64,000 bases of DNA from Fennellomyces sp. T-0311 (GCA_025266875.1 JALLLT010000007.1:186001-250000), one strand, 5' to 3'; shown: positions 20,642-33,364, counted from the stretch's first letter. Numbers and translations are program-made. The notes: a model not told the origin generated them from the sequence alone.

Positions 20642-23600
20642 TTACAAACTTAAAGCATCCTGAATCAATTGCGCTTGCTCGGCACGATAACGAGATGAGA
20701 TTCCACTAGCAGGCGCTGCCATTGCTGGACGGCCAATATATTGCAGCTAAAGTACCGATGGTTAGCAACACATCCTTGAAACAGCAAGAGATCCGGCGTA
20801 CCTTTTCATTGCGAGGGATCAGCTGAGACAGTCGAGGTGCCATAAATGCATAAGCACCAGCATTTTCGGGCTCTTCTTGGCACCACACATACTCTCGTGC
20901 ATAATTGTATTGATCAACCATCTCCTCTAATTCGTTTCGTGGAAACGGGCTCAATTCCTTTATGCAACACAGGCTTTAGTAATTGTTTTCTTTTCTTTTT
21001 TGGGAACTCGTTACCTCTACGCGGACCAACGCGATACGATCATCCAGACCTTTAACAGCTCGCTCCTTTACGAGATCGTAATAAAGTTTGCCGGATACGA
21101 AGACGACCTTTTCGACTTGATCCGGTCGCTCCATTGTCGCCGGATCGTCAAGAATAGGCTTGAATTGCTGACCAGGCCCCATGTCATCCAAAGTACTCAC
21201 AGCGGCAGGCGATTTGAGCAACCCCTTTGGCGCCATGACAACCAATGGCTTTCTATAAGGTCGAACAATCTATAGTTCCAGAGTAAGCGCCCATTTCATC
21301 CTTTGCTGCGGCTTTTTGTCACATACCTGGCGTCTGAGGACATGGAAATATTGAGCTGGGGTTGTACAGTTTACAATGGACCAATTCGGTGACACAGTAT
21401 AGCATTGATCAATATCGAATGGATCGTTGCTCATCTACGCCAATTTTAGTAACACTAAAAATTAATGTAGAGAAAAAGTGTAGTGTACCTGAAGGAACCG
21501 TTCAACGCGAGCAGACGAATGTTCAGGTCCTGCACCGTCTTGACCATGGGGCAAAAGCATAACAAGACCGGTCTGGCGTAACCATTTTGCTTCGCTACTG
21601 GAGATAAAGGTGTCTATAGCGATCTGGGCCCCGTTGAAGAAATCACCAAACTGAGCTTCCCAGATTACCAAACGTTGGGGTGATTCAATTGACATGCCAT
21701 ACTCAAAACCAAGTACGGCATATTCAGATAATGGACTGTTGGCGACCTATTCATTACAGTAAGCGTCAAATGACCACAAACGAGAACCGTTAATTTACCT
21801 CTAAGAAACCTTGACCTTCACCCAACCCATGGTTCAACGGGATAACAGCCTTTTCACTATCCTGACATACAAACATGGCATGGCGTTGCGAGAATGTGCC
21901 ACGTCCAACATCTTGTCCCGAAATTCTCACGCTGTGACCATCCTTCATCAATGTACCAAATGCCAAGGCTTCCGCCGTTGCCCAATCGATGCCTTGTCTT
22001 GATTCGAGCCGCTTGAGTCTGGAATCGATATGGTACTTTTGAAGACGCGGATGCAAGTTCATTGGAGTAGGTGGTGTGACGGATAGACGCCCGACTTGAG
22101 CCAGAATGTCAGTGTCAACACCAGTGACAGGTTCCTCTTCTGGTAAGGGTCGCGTGGCAACGTGCTTTATTCCTTTCCAATTGCCGTCCAAATGATATGA
22201 AGATGGAGTCTTGATCGTTTCATTGCTAGCCTTTTGAAGTCCATTGTCCAATGCGCTGTATTGTGACTTTCGGAGAGCATCAGCTTCAGAAGAATCAAGT
22301 ACACCTTCTTCTTGCAGCTTTTCTTCGTACAGCTTGGGAACCGAATTATGCAATCGGATATTGTTGTACATAACCGGCTGCGTAAATGCAGGCTCATCAA
22401 GCTCATTGTGTCCCCAACGGCGATAGCACATGAGATCCAGAATGATGTCCTAAGTATTTCAGTTTTTAGTAAAAGCGTCGAACAAAAAACAGACATGAAT
22501 AAGGTTACCTTTCTGAATTTGTTCCGATATTCAAAGACAACATCCATTGCCCGTGCCACATCCTCAGGGAAATCGCCATTGACATGCACAACAGGTACAT
22601 CGATCATCTTGCCAATATCCGAGCAATACGCCGATGAACGTGCATTCTGTGCCGGAGTCGTGTATCCCAATTGATTATTGACCACAATATGAACCGACCC
22701 ACCAGAAGAGTAATGTGGAAGATTCGACAAACTGAGGGATTCCATAACTATTCCTTGCCCCGTGAATGCCTTTTCAACGATTAGGTTTGAATTTTTCCCT
22801 GATAAAGTAAAAAAAAAAAAAGAACTTACCGCATCACCATGAATTTGTACGCACATCACACGGTCGCCTAAACTACAGTCCGGATTCGCTGAGGACATGA
22901 GCGCGGTCTGTTTGGCCCTTGCTTTTCCCATGGCAACCGGATTAATTGCTTCAAGATGCGAAGGGTTGCTTAGCAGCGATACGTGTACTTGACCATGATC
23001 GTATTTCAGAGTCGGGTTATTGACTATTTTGGTAACGGATTAGAATAATTCTATCCCCCTTGAAAAGTGTTTCATGACATACTTAGATGAGAAATCACAT
23101 CGCCTGTATGTGCAGTGCCGTCAGGCAATTCCGAGTTGCCTTTCATCTTGCTGAACAAAGAAGCATATGGGTATTCCAATAGGTCGCATAGGAGGTTGAG
23201 ACGACCACGATGGGGCATGCCCAAAATAACATCCTGGACACCCGCTGTATCAAAAATTCTCATTAAACATGATTTTTCTCACGGTATCCCGTCGCAACTC
23301 ACATTGGGCTGACAGTTCAAACAGTCGATCCAATGCAACCATCATGCTCTCTGCTCCTTCCAAACCATATCGTTTCACATTCGGGAACTTTTTCGCCAAA
23401 AAATGATCAAAGGTCTATACTCATATAATCAATATCGACCAGATTAAGCTTTATATATCTCCTTTTTTTTTACCTCAGATTTAGTAAGGATTTCGTGGAT
23501 ACGCTTCTTTTGCTTGACTGAAAGTTGTGGCTTTGTCCATGACTCAACAGCGTGATACCACCATCGTCTCTCACTTGCAGACTATTCTCTAAATGAGACC

Positions 23601-24154
23601 TTCTTCCGTTATAATTTTGCCGCTATCGTAACTCACCGGTAAATGCATAAACTCGTGAGCAATCCGTCCACAGTACACGGAATTTAGATGTCCCAGGATT
23701 GTCTCAAAATCGGCCTCTTCTCGACTGGATGGATTACTAGCAGATTCAGTTACGTGAAGAATGCCAGCAACATTATAAATTTGCTTTGGATCCGTGAGTC
23801 CATATCGTTCCGGTTGAAGCGCCAGCACTTTTCTATCATCCATACTTTAATTCTTTGTCTTATCTTAGAGAACAGTTAAACGTACTCGTGTTGCATGATA
23901 TCCAGTGGATCCAAAGTAGCCGACTTGTGACCATGTTGTCTATACGCCTGAACAAATCGCAACAGACTGCCGTACTCCATTCGATTGGCAAGCTCCTCCT
24001 GGGTATAATCCGGCATCCGGAACTCCTTCGGGACACGATAACCATATACTTCTCGGTCATGATACTGCCGTTTCAGCAACCGAGGTGTAAGCGAGCGTAA
24101 AGCACGCCGTTCCGCCGAAACTAATCGGGTAGCTGCTGATCTGTAAGGAAGCAT
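20642..24154 (-). CDS. DHTKD1: 2-oxoadipate dehydrogenase E1 (DHTKD1-type)
   Basis: This thiamine-diphosphate E1 decarboxylates 2-oxoadipate in mitochondrial lysine/tryptophan breakdown. Thirteen exons join in phase: 24154-23886, 23844-23637, 23581-23474, 23414-23303, 23244-23083, 23023-22830, 22769-22509, 22449-21799, 21746-21489, 21434-21327, 21269-21015, 20957-20802 and 20746-20642, giving 948 residues. Visible family blocks are [39 protein letters not shown] and NNQLGYTT (TPP/Mg site), [34 protein letters not shown] and [20 protein letters not shown]. The short N-terminus with VYGYR, and GMSIESP plus DFFNGAQ in place of the Kgd1-type GYSLTSP and DFANTAQ, point to DHTKD1 rather than 2-oxoglutarate dehydrogenase. 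The Arg-rich leader ([20 protein letters not shown]) is a good mitochondrial presequence. Confidence 0.9.
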
Positions 24155-25418
24155 TACAACCGTGGAAAAAAATGAAAAAGGTGTGCATGATCACCCCCTC
24201 TCTAAATTTAAAGCAAGGTGGCGTACATTTTTTTCCACGCTCTGCTGACCTATATTCCTCGGAGCAAACCCCCTTTTCTTACTTTTGTTTGAACCAATAC
24301 ATGTCAAAGCGGTATCACCACCGTTATCTCATGCCATACTAAAAGATAAGGAGTTGTGTGATACCGTGAATTTGAAGGATTTATAAAGTTGGCTTTATTG
24401 CCTCTGCTTCCTATTTTCCTGACGTTTCTCCAAGCTGACAAATATTATTGTCAACAAGGTCAATTTCTTTGTGGTATATACGGCCCAGTGAGCCTTTACA
24501 TTCCCAGAACAACGCGTTTTCAATATCTTTCTCGCGGAAAAAGGTATCATGATAAGGGTGTAACTATCGAAAGATTTATCGTAATTTCCGACGAGAATTT
24601 CACGGACGGAGCAATAGGCTGGTAGTGGTATCGTATATCTAGGTTTCAGTAAACTAGTGTATATCTTTAGGCGTACTTGTACGTAGCATATGTACCCTGT
24701 TTACACGCACGCCTGTGTGCACCCAAACAGTAGGCCAGGTATTCGTGGACTGTCAACATTCCACAAAGGATGCCCGTTTGTCACAAATATATTGTTGGCA
24801 CCGTTTTGGGTCAGGTGTACAGTAGTCGGTTGTCGTATAAATCGGTGGTTGAGTACACCAAAATAGAGTGAGCACCAGTTCTCGTTTATCAGAATGGCTT
24901 TTGATACTTCATCAAGAGATATAGTGACGCTTCGTTCCCTCGTAACAAAAGTTATAATATCTGCTCATAATACTTTGGCAGAATGAAGCAAGAAAGGCTT
25001 CATATGTAGACCTACATATCGTTATCAGGTATAAAGCAAGTGGGACGAATGTATATAAAGAAGTTAAATCCATCACGGAGGAAAGAAATAACCGAACATG
25101 ATGATTTCATAATCGAGACATCTTTAAAAAAAACAGCATCCTTCAGCACCCTGCTACAAACCCCTTGGAGATTTTAAACGATTTTGGTGTATCGGCTTGG
25201 CGACACTATTCGGATTATAGCCTGAGTAGTACAACTCGCTACCACCTGTGATAAACGTGGCGCAAGTTTTCTCTTGCAAACCTTTTGATATAACTGGACA
25301 ATGTAAGTGTTCCATATCGCTGGTCTAATATTAGAAGGTGACAGCGTGCTACTCCTTCTCCACAACTAAACCTTGTTACAGCCACCCTTCTCGCGCGCTC
25401 TGGATCTTGCTCAATAAG
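24155..25418. promoter_or_regulatory. 1.26 kb divergent intergenic region
   Basis: It separates the start codons of the dehydrogenase gene (minus) and the F-box gene (plus). It is AT-rich, with no frame that looks coding. It marks the boundary between the gene-dense block and the repeat-rich block. Confidence 0.4.
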
Positions 25419-27476
25419 ATGAACAAAAGGCAATTGTCGGCACCTGATTCGACCAAGCACCCTAATAAGAGGATGAATGTCGACAATGGAAACATTTCCG
25501 CGATTCGCAACATAATCTATCGGCTATCGACTGACAGCGTGCCCGACAAAGCGATTCGGGACTCAACATTGATCCTGGACGATCTCAACGAGACGCGCTA
25601 CATTGCACTTACAGTTCGGTCCGAAGCATTTCGTAAGCAAGGAAAACTGTGTAACGCGATCGACGATACTTCAGAAATGATAAGGATCAAACCAAAATCG
25701 GTACAAGGATACCTTTTGGCTGGCGATTTATACGTCATGCAAGGAAGACAATTGGCGGCAGTGCGCGTACTCGATGATGGACTAGCTGCAGTGCCATCCT
25801 CCAGTCATCACCTCCTCCGCGAAAGGCGAGAATTAGCACGACAATCGCTCGAGATTAAAAAAGACTTTATTACCATGATACCTTGCGAAATAGTAACAAA
25901 GATCTTCATATTCTTGTCTTACACACACGATGACGCACTTTTCAGATCCACTCTCATCTCGAAACAATGGCGTACAACTCTATTAAGCATGCCAGACTTG
26001 TGGACGGATGCCTCAAACTCGGACAGCCCTAATGCAACGTTTCGACTTTTGCCGTCGATCAGCAAGTATATCAAGACTTTCGATATCGGCTCGTATACCA
26101 AGGAATTCAGCGACAAATTGATAGAGCTGACGACTGCCAGCATGTTTCCTTCTTTGAGGGCCCTGATTATCGGTAATATTACTATGCAAATCAATGTCAT
26201 GGTGTATATTGAAAAGACTTTTTTAATAGAATACGATCGAGATAACAACAAAAACACCTGCTACAGAACCTTAGTAACGCTCCTTGGAAAGCAACTGGAA
26301 GACCTCACTCTTGATGGACAAAAAGCTGACCCGTCACAAGCCCCTGTACTTATGGACCTTATCCTGTCGCACTGTGTGAATCTGAAGCGCCTAGTTCTCT
26401 TAGCTCCAGGAGCACACGCAGTATATGATCCATCTAAAAGCTCGCACCCAAATCCTCTCCAACTCGAGATGCTCTTTCTGCAAGCCGAAAACGAAAACGC
26501 GGTACTTGAGAAGCTATTGCCTCAATGCCCTCGACTGCGAGTCCTCAACATGATGCCGGATCGACCCAAACTGATACAGATCCTGAATCAGCACTGTGCG
26601 TACCTTCAAGAACTCAATCTCAACGACGGGAGGAATAGCTTTGCAACCGCGTTTCCTGCTCTGAACAAGTACGAATATGGAGAGCAGCCCGTTGGTCTGA
26701 AGCGGCTCGTCTACCACACAGAGAATGAATCGTGTCCCGATTTGCACGACCTGGTACCGCTCCTGGCCAAAAGCAAAGATACGCTGGAACACCTTGTCCT
26801 TCTCCTGGCGTCCAACGACGATAAATCTATGGAACAGACACATTGGGATTCTCTGGCAACCGGATCGTATGCCAAGCTAAAGTTCGCCGATATCACCTGG
26901 CGTGATGAAAAAGAAGGGAGGATTGGAGTGGGCGTATCTCGAATGCTTCGAGGAAGCTCCAGCTTGGAATCAGTGCGGATCGGTGTAGATCACAATGTGC
27001 GAGTGCCTGATGACTTCTTCATATCGCTTACCGCATCATCGCAGCTTTCGTCATTGACGGCATATCTCCTTACGGAATCACTTGGTGGGCTCATTCAACT
27101 TTTCAACCATCATCTCAATATTCCATCGACACTCGAGAGCATTATCCTTTTTCAGTGCCCCGCAATGACCGACGATAGTTTGTATGCGCTTGCGTGTCTT
27201 CCCGCGCTGGCGAAACTCACGATCATCGGGCCACTTCCGCTTGTTTCACATCAAGGTGTGGTACGCTTTCTCAAGAAGCTTGGATGTAGTCAAAGCCTTC
27301 TGTTTCTCACATTGATCGAAATGAATTACCTTGAAGATAGTTCTGTTGCAGAACTTGAGGATGCTACAGGCTTGAAGAGGTCGAAGTTTGTGAGTCGTCT
27401 GGAGGTCACGCGCTCAGGAGAAAAATACCTTTGCTCTACGGCTCGATTGCGAGCTCCAATTGCAAATTTTGAATAA
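25419..27476 (+). CDS. F-box protein with TPR and leucine-rich repeats (intact)
   Basis: This is a single-exon gene for 685 residues, from the first ATG at 25419 (the frame is open a little further upstream but without an ATG). Residues of about 57-135 are TPR-like (AFRKQGKLCNAIDDTSEMI, GYLLAGDLYVMQGRQLAAV). Residues of about 149-200 form the F-box (ITMIPCEIVTKIFIFLSY, LISKQWRTTLLSMPDLW). The rest is a series of leucine-rich repeats (LEDLTL, LKRLVLL, LRVLNMM, LQELNL and later copies). The F-box would bind Skp1 in an SCF ubiquitin ligase and the LRRs would choose the substrate. TPR-F-box-LRR proteins of this sort are numerous in Mucoromycota. A dead paralogue follows immediately downstream. 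Confidence 0.85.
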   Translation: MNKRQLSAPDSTKHPNKRMNVDNGNISAIRNIIYRLSTDSVPDKAIRDSTLILDDLNETRYIALTVRSEAFRKQGKLCNAIDDTSEMIRIKPKSVQGYLLAGDLYVMQGRQLAAVRVLDDGLAAVPSSSHHLLRERRELARQSLEIKKDFITMIPCEIVTKIFIFLSYTHDDALFRSTLISKQWRTTLLSMPDLWTDASNSDSPNATFRLLPSISKYIKTFDIGSYTKEFSDKLIELTTASMFPSLRALIIGNITMQINVMVYIEKTFLIEYDRDNNKNTCYRTLVTLLGKQLEDLTLDGQKADPSQAPVLMDLILSHCVNLKRLVLLAPGAHAVYDPSKSSHPNPLQLEMLFLQAENENAVLEKLLPQCPRLRVLNMMPDRPKLIQILNQHCAYLQELNLNDGRNSFATAFPALNKYEYGEQPVGLKRLVYHTENESCPDLHDLVPLLAKSKDTLEHLVLLLASNDDKSMEQTHWDSLATGSYAKLKFADITWRDEKEGRIGVGVSRMLRGSSSLESVRIGVDHNVRVPDDFFISLTASSQLSSLTAYLLTESLGGLIQLFNHHLNIPSTLESIILFQCPAMTDDSLYALACLPALAKLTIIGPLPLVSHQGVVRFLKKLGCSQSLLFLTLIEMNYLEDSSVAELEDATGLKRSKFVSRLEVTRSGEKYLCSTARLRAPIANFE

Positions 27477-27727
27477 CTTTGTCATACTGTGCGTACTTTC
27501 TACCGTCAAGAACTTTGAAAATGACATTACAAAACAAAGCTTATACAGATTATGCCCAGTGGAACAACATGATACCGTGGTATTGAATTGGCCAGGACGT
27601 TATTTTACCAGAAAGATACACACAGGGAAGATCATCTGTTTCGTATCAGACCTTGTGAACTGATTTCGGGTGACAACACTCATTCCTCTCTTTCACTGGC
27701 GTCAAGCCTCAAAATCTTCTCAATCGG

Positions 27728-28545
27728 ATGAATACAAACGACGGCATTCTTTCGGCACTTTGCGATGCATTCAATCGCCTAAAGCATGGCATTGGTACTG
27801 GAAGAGTCATTCACGAAACAAGAATGATTCTTAACATTCTTGAAAATGCTCGTTACGCTCTCTTGTAGTCACTCCCGAATCCTTCTGTAAGGAAGGAAGA
27901 TTATGTAGTGCCTCAGAGATGATCAGAACCAAACCAACGGCTGCACAAAGATACCCTTTGGCGAGTGACCTTTACGTTATGCGGGGAAAACAGCTGGCAG
28001 CGATTAGCATACTGCGCCCTAGACTATATCTAGTTCCAGCGAAGCATGGCACGGGAATAACTCAATGTTGAGAATGGACTTTGTTGATCTGATGCCTTCC
28101 GAAATCGCAACAAACATATTTGCCTTCTTATCCAATGATGCACTGGCCAACACCATCCTCGTATCCAAACATTGGCGTGCCTCCCTTTTGGCCGGGCCGG
28201 ATTTCTGGAACATAGCCTCAAATGTGGGAAAACTAAATGCAGTGCTTCGGATTTTACCGTCCATCAACAAGTACGTGAAGGTTATTAACACCAATTCATA
28301 TACCGAGCATTTGGGTGATGAGTTTATCAGCCTGGTGGAACGTAATCGGTCTCCTTTGTTGGTAAGTTCGACTTTGATGGCCAGTAGGGTGCATCGCATC
28401 CACGGCGTCAATTAGGTAGGCTAAAAATTATGCTGTACATGCACATAGAATGCCTAGCTACTATGTCCTTGTTCAATGATTTATTTAGATATGAGTGGAT
28501 AGGTAATGGAAGCAATAAGATTAAGGAGTACCACGCATAATTCAT
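27728..28545 (+). pseudogene. F-box gene relic, 5' half
   Basis: It is a decayed copy of the upstream F-box gene. It begins at ATG 27728 with MNTNDGILSALCDAFNRL, matching MNVDNGNISAIRNIIYRL of the intact protein. Stops and frame changes follow (for example TAG near 27866). TPR remnants are at 27900-28020 and the F-box at 28080-28215 (DLMPSEIATNIFAFLSN, ILVSKHWRASLLAGPDFW). The last recognisable part (YMHIECL, about 28432-28540) matches residues of about 258-285 of the intact protein. The 3' half of the same gene is found from 38385, about 9.8 kb away. Confidence 0.8.
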
Positions 28546-28807
28546 AGAAGGTGTTGTATTCACCACATACAACTGGTTACATTAATTTTCGGATCTACAG
28601 CCACATCCCTGTTCGACATACGTTCCTCGTAATAACTTGCGTATTTAAGAAGTTACCTTTGCACTATTAAGCTAACCAACCTACCAACAAACTCTGTATA
28701 GCACTTTTAAGCCCGAATGACGCATATCGAAAAAGTAAATCTTTGTTTGACACTTGCTTGGACGTAGGAACATCCAGTGAGATTGGGCTGGATCAGTTTG
28801 TTGAACA
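28546..28807. other. Left flank of the inverted repeat
   Basis: About 260 bp of AT-rich sequence between the broken F-box relic and the outer edge of the left arm. It has no counterpart next to the right arm. I see no gene. Confidence 0.35.
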
Positions 28808-30145
28808 CGTGAAACTGCTTTGGTAATGACAACCATCTTCATACTACTTAATCATGAACGTTCGTCATCGTTCCTCTCTTTTCAAGCGCTGCAATTGTCT
28901 GACTTGCCATAAAAGTCGTAGAGGATATTGAAAAAAAAGGAAATACCCAAGTCATAACCCACGCGCAGCTTGTACCAGTTCGCTAGTAGTATACCGATCC
29001 ATCTTACCGAAACACAACACGTTGCCAGCAGATCATTCCGTAAAAAGTTCGATTTCATAAAAAGAGGTCTTCAAGCATCAGGTCCCGCCAACCGCCGCTA
29101 AAAGTATCAGTCATGCTCTACTACATTGTTGAGTGTGGCAACGGCGCCGAGGCAAAGTGAAACTGGGGGTTTTGCTTGATTGTTCTGTCGTCTGACCCAG
29201 AACTCGTTCTTTTAGCGCGCGCGGGGGGGGGGGAGTGACCCGCGCTACGCATAACCAGCCCTAACGTCATTCTTGGTACAGGATACGGCGATGTTTGTTG
29301 TTCCGAGTATTCATGCTTGATATAAACTCGGTAATACCTTAATAAAAGTACGTAGAGTAGAGGAAAAGAGGATAATGTAGAGTCTTAAATGATTTCAATG
29401 GGATACAGTGCTCCCTTTCACAGAAAGAGTCGCTTTGACCTGTTGTCGTCATAGCGATATCGGTTCTCAGCTTCCCGCTCGCGTCTGTTTTGTTTAAAGA
29501 AAAACCGCCCCGGCAGCGGAGAAAAGGAGAAAGACAGAAGAATAGGTACAAAGTTGAAATGAATATGAAGCAACAAAGAACTTATTGGCAGGGACACAAA
29601 GTAAAGTCAGAAGGAAACATCTGGAACGGTTCCCAAATGCCGGATGACATTGCTGCTTTTGGTAGCTTCCGAAGAAGGTGGCGACGAACACGCTGCCCAT
29701 CGCGTTGCGAGGCCGGTTTTGCGCCAACATCTCCTTCTTGACGGTTGCTGAACAGCTGGGGTCAGGACTTATTTGACATTTGACCCGCAATATAAAGATA
29801 CTTGCGCTTCAATGTATATTTTCGATTTAGGTGGTTGGGCCCCAGACCGTCATGTGGCTAACACACTGGCTACCATGAAACTGGGCCATGCATTTTTATT
29901 GGTCGAGTGGCATTGCAAGCTGCTTTAAATTTGGGCTGTTTCGCAGCAACGCGCTTTTCTTTCCAGGACGCTCTTTTGGTGCCATGGCACAGGCAAGTAT
30001 GAATCTCTCGTTATCGTTATGGTCCTGATCGTTTTTTTTCCTTTGCAGTCGTCCTGCTCGGTTTTCCAAGGGTTCCCCGCAGTGTTCCGGCTCTCTGGTC
30101 TGGACCTCATGTGAGGGTCATTTTATCGCCATGTTGACGATGCCG

Positions 30146-30336
30146 AGTCGTAACCAGTGATCTCGTTGCATTATAACTGTTGTTCTTGCTATACGTTTAC
30201 TTCCTGGGACTCATTATGGTATTTCAGCAGCCGAGCGGTGATGCCATGGTTCTTACATCGGGTCGTAACCAGTGATCACGTTTGCATTATAACTTTGTTC
30301 TTGCTAAAACGTGTACTTCCTGGGATCCATTATGGT
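30146..30336. repeat. Direct duplication inside the left arm
   Basis: Two copies of a segment of about 75 bp begin GTCGTAACCAGTGATC and run to TTCCTGGGA..CATTATGGT. They start at about 30147 and 30262 (period about 115 bp). In the right arm one of the two copies has lost about 45 internal bases. Confidence 0.75.
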
Positions 30337-30419
30337 GTCTAACCAGCCATTTGCCGTTATGATTTCTTCCCGAGACCATTCCGCATAGAGTATCGTGTTC
30401 ACTTGTGGTGCGCTCTCTG

Positions 30420-30480
30420 GTATCCCGACTCTGGTGTCCCGACTCTGGTGTCTCCTCCTGGTGTCTCCTCCTGGTGTCCA
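30420..30480. repeat. Short tandem repeats (CTGGTGT motif)
   Basis: CCCGACTCTGGTGT occurs twice and CTCCTCCTGGTGT twice, in tandem. The same array is present reversed in the right arm at about 34705-34775 with small changes. Confidence 0.8.
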
Positions 30481-31828
30481 AGCCTGTCTCCCGACAGCAT
30501 TCAAGACCGGTCTACTTCAAGCTGCGGCTTATGAGAGCTCTGCCTAGCGTCACCCTTGGATGTCTGCTCTTCTTTCGAGTTGAGCACAGACTTTCCGGAA
30601 AGCTAGAGTGTGTGCGGTCGGGGCAGCTGCCTCACTCTAATAGTCTATGCGGGAATGGGCACCTGTATTTGACTTACACCATCCTATGGGATCAATGACG
30701 CGAAACCCGAAAGGGGCTGTCAAGCTGTGGATTGGGTCCCACAGTAAATCCTTCTGTGCCATGCGTTCCCCCGCAAGTGCTCAGAGGATGCAGCGCAGAT
30801 CGACGCATAGCCACCTCCTCGTGGTGATCTGTGGAAACGGTTGCTTAGCTTTGTTGCCGAGCGTAATTCCGGCCAAGAGCTGTGCACTTTAAGAAATGTA
30901 TTTGCCATCAATAAAGACCACCTTGATACTGTAATGATATATAGCTTCTTGCGCCAAGCCAAAAAAAAATGATGTATACAATGACGCGTAAAGTTAGAGT
31001 GACATTGCTCGTGCCACATTCGCCAAACGATCAAAGCACCATCGAGCGAGATCAAACTGGACAATCAGGCATTTACTCCAAAGTGAATCACAAAACACAA
31101 TTGCAGAAAGGGACGTATTCAAGGGTTCTATTTTATAGGACCTTAATTCTCTGAATTCGACAGCTCGGTATATGCACTAAAGTTGATGTACATATTAGCC
31201 AGCCGCCATCCGGCCATTTCATATCTCGGACAAAGTTCGATGATGCCTTGCATATGCATCGATTTGCACAAGATCATATGCAACATAAGGAGGCAATTCA
31301 CCACTCTCATCGATATACGCTCGCCTGCTCGATGATTGGGCCCTATGTTTTGCAATTTAAGTTGGATTGAAAAGCACTTGCACACGAGGATTATTTATAC
31401 GTATACGCGCGTAAAAGGACTTTACAGATTTAATCTTCTCATACTTGGATGACCGCTGCAAAACCCGCATATTAATCCATCGTGCTACTGCTGAAATACG
31501 TAAGAGGACAGGCTTCTCTATAATTATGTATTTGTGAGAAGTCATCGCGTAAAGAAGGCGTCGCTTCTGTCATATGGGTAAAAGAGGTGGTCTACACCTG
31601 AAACAGCATGATGGCTCTTCTGTAAAAGAGAAAAATAGACTGTCATCCAGTTTGTCGTTCTCGTTATGCATTAGCTACGGTAGATTGATCTGATAAACAG
31701 TTCAATTTCACTTTGTCTACTTCAGAAGTGCACTCTTCTCATCCATATTTACATCACCCTGGCTACTGCTATCACCGAGAAATATAAGCACCTTTAACAA
31801 CCTCCTCAACAATATCGGTTTCACGATA

Positions 31829-33364
31829 ATTTTTCTGGCGCTGTCGAAGGTTTCCCGACCTATCTCTAAGAAAACATTTTTACTTCCTCCTTTTGATAAG
31901 TAGATGATGGTCACTTAAGTTACTAGCATGTAGACAAACGAACAATGTCAGAGCAATCATGCCCGCGCAGACTTTGGCAGTTACACTATTGCTGTCCTTG
32001 GTATCCATATCAACGTCGACCGTACCTTTGATATCTGTAACTTTAGCAGTTATAACGAACTGCTGTTCTCTTTTTTCTCTGACCTTGCCTTTGCACCTGC
32101 TGCTTCCCTTCTAGCAATGAGCGAACCTCTTTTAATTGCCATACAATAATGTTTTTTATAATACTTGTTCTGAATACAATTTCTTCTTACCCTGATATTT
32201 TGTTTGACTAAAGCTTTTGGGTACGTACCGTATCAAATGGAGATACACGACGGATTATGCAATTGAGGTGTTGCTGATATAGTTTATCAAACAGATATCG
32301 CAGTGTGAACATTTGTTATATATAACAAAAAAATCAACGTTACGCACTTCCTTTTAATATGGCTGTCAATGCGTCTATGCAGTTTATGTATTTTGTTTTT
32401 GAATCCGTTGTTTATAGCACATATCTCCTCTCGTAGCTACATTGCCAGAAATCCGCCATACATTCTTTCACAGATACGAGCATGCAAAATGTCATAGTGA
32501 GAGTTTTTCTCAAGCAAATTTATCACTCTTCTCAATACAAAAAAGCTAACCTATGCCACTTTACATACGTTTGAGTTCCGGGATAACAATGTGTATATAA
32601 TTTGTGAGTAATGAGCTAGTTTTGCACTAGTATATAGTTGACAATGGTACTAGCATAATGAATAAGGCGAGCGGAAGTACGAATGACCGGTATCCACGGG
32701 TGAAGGAAAAGCTATACATTGAACGGTGAACAATCAAAAAGTATCATAGGTCTAGAGAGATATTGCAGGTCGATATAAGGCGATGGAAACATACGGGGTC
32801 GATCTATTTAGTGCACGATGGCCGAAAATCATATGAGAGCAAAACATTTCTGCAAATTTTATTTACTTACTATATATATACACATAAACAGGCTTATTCT
32901 TAATGGCACCACAGTTAAATGGTATGAGATACTGACTGGCAAGTTCGACATTATGCCTTTGTACGATGCTGATGCAATGGTATTAAATTTGAAGTATGTA
33001 TTGTTCCGTACACTGAAAAATCTCATCTACGCATGCGATGAGAATAGTGTGTGCAAAATTGGTCCACGTTATAAAGTAGAATCTTGATTTCCTACATAAT
33101 ATTTATTACTTTTTACTAATTTCTAAACTTTCCTTTTAAGTATATCCTCTTTACCCAGGCCAATCTAATAGCGTGATAGCACCCGTGCTAGATATGTTAT
33201 CAATAGTAAGAAAAAAGTTTAATTTCTGTAGCCCTTTCACCTTAAACGCCAACTCAATAAATTTTTGATGAAGACCTACAAGCGCTTCCGAGATAACAGG
33301 TCATCTAAAAGAAACTAAAGGATGCACTACGATGAAAGGCTGCTCAAAAAGCATTGTGGAAGCG
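31829..33364. other. Spacer between the inverted-repeat arms
   Basis: About 1.5 kb of unique AT-rich sequence. The longest frame (32818-33087, plus, 89 residues) has no recognisable domain. I see no transposase, integrase or recombinase motif. Confidence 0.5.

Larger units (their letters stand above)
28808..31828. repeat. Left arm of a 3.0 kb inverted repeat
   Basis: The arm is the reverse complement of about 33365-36355. Paired landmarks lie at coordinates summing to 65180 in the inner half and about 65150-65165 outside it, so small indels have accumulated. Examples: 31357-31545 pairs with 33635-33823, 31143-31385 with 33795-34037, 30969-31154 with 34026-34211, and the G-run near 29225 with the C-run near 35920. 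By eye the arms match at well over 90%. No intact gene is present. A segment around 31190-31300 (minus) still reads as TPR-like coding sequence. Internal tandem motifs occur at 30420-30480, and a direct duplication of about 75 bp (30146 and 30262) is found only in this arm. Confidence 0.9.

Noticed and set aside
29220..29235. G-run and GCGCGC tract as a Z-DNA or quadruplex element
   Set aside because: It is a single low-complexity tract, different in length in the two arms, and better explained as a microsatellite.
33150..33230. Possible LTR end or retroelement polymerase in the inverted-repeat spacer
   Set aside because: No reverse transcriptase, integrase, primer-binding site or long direct repeat can be read.
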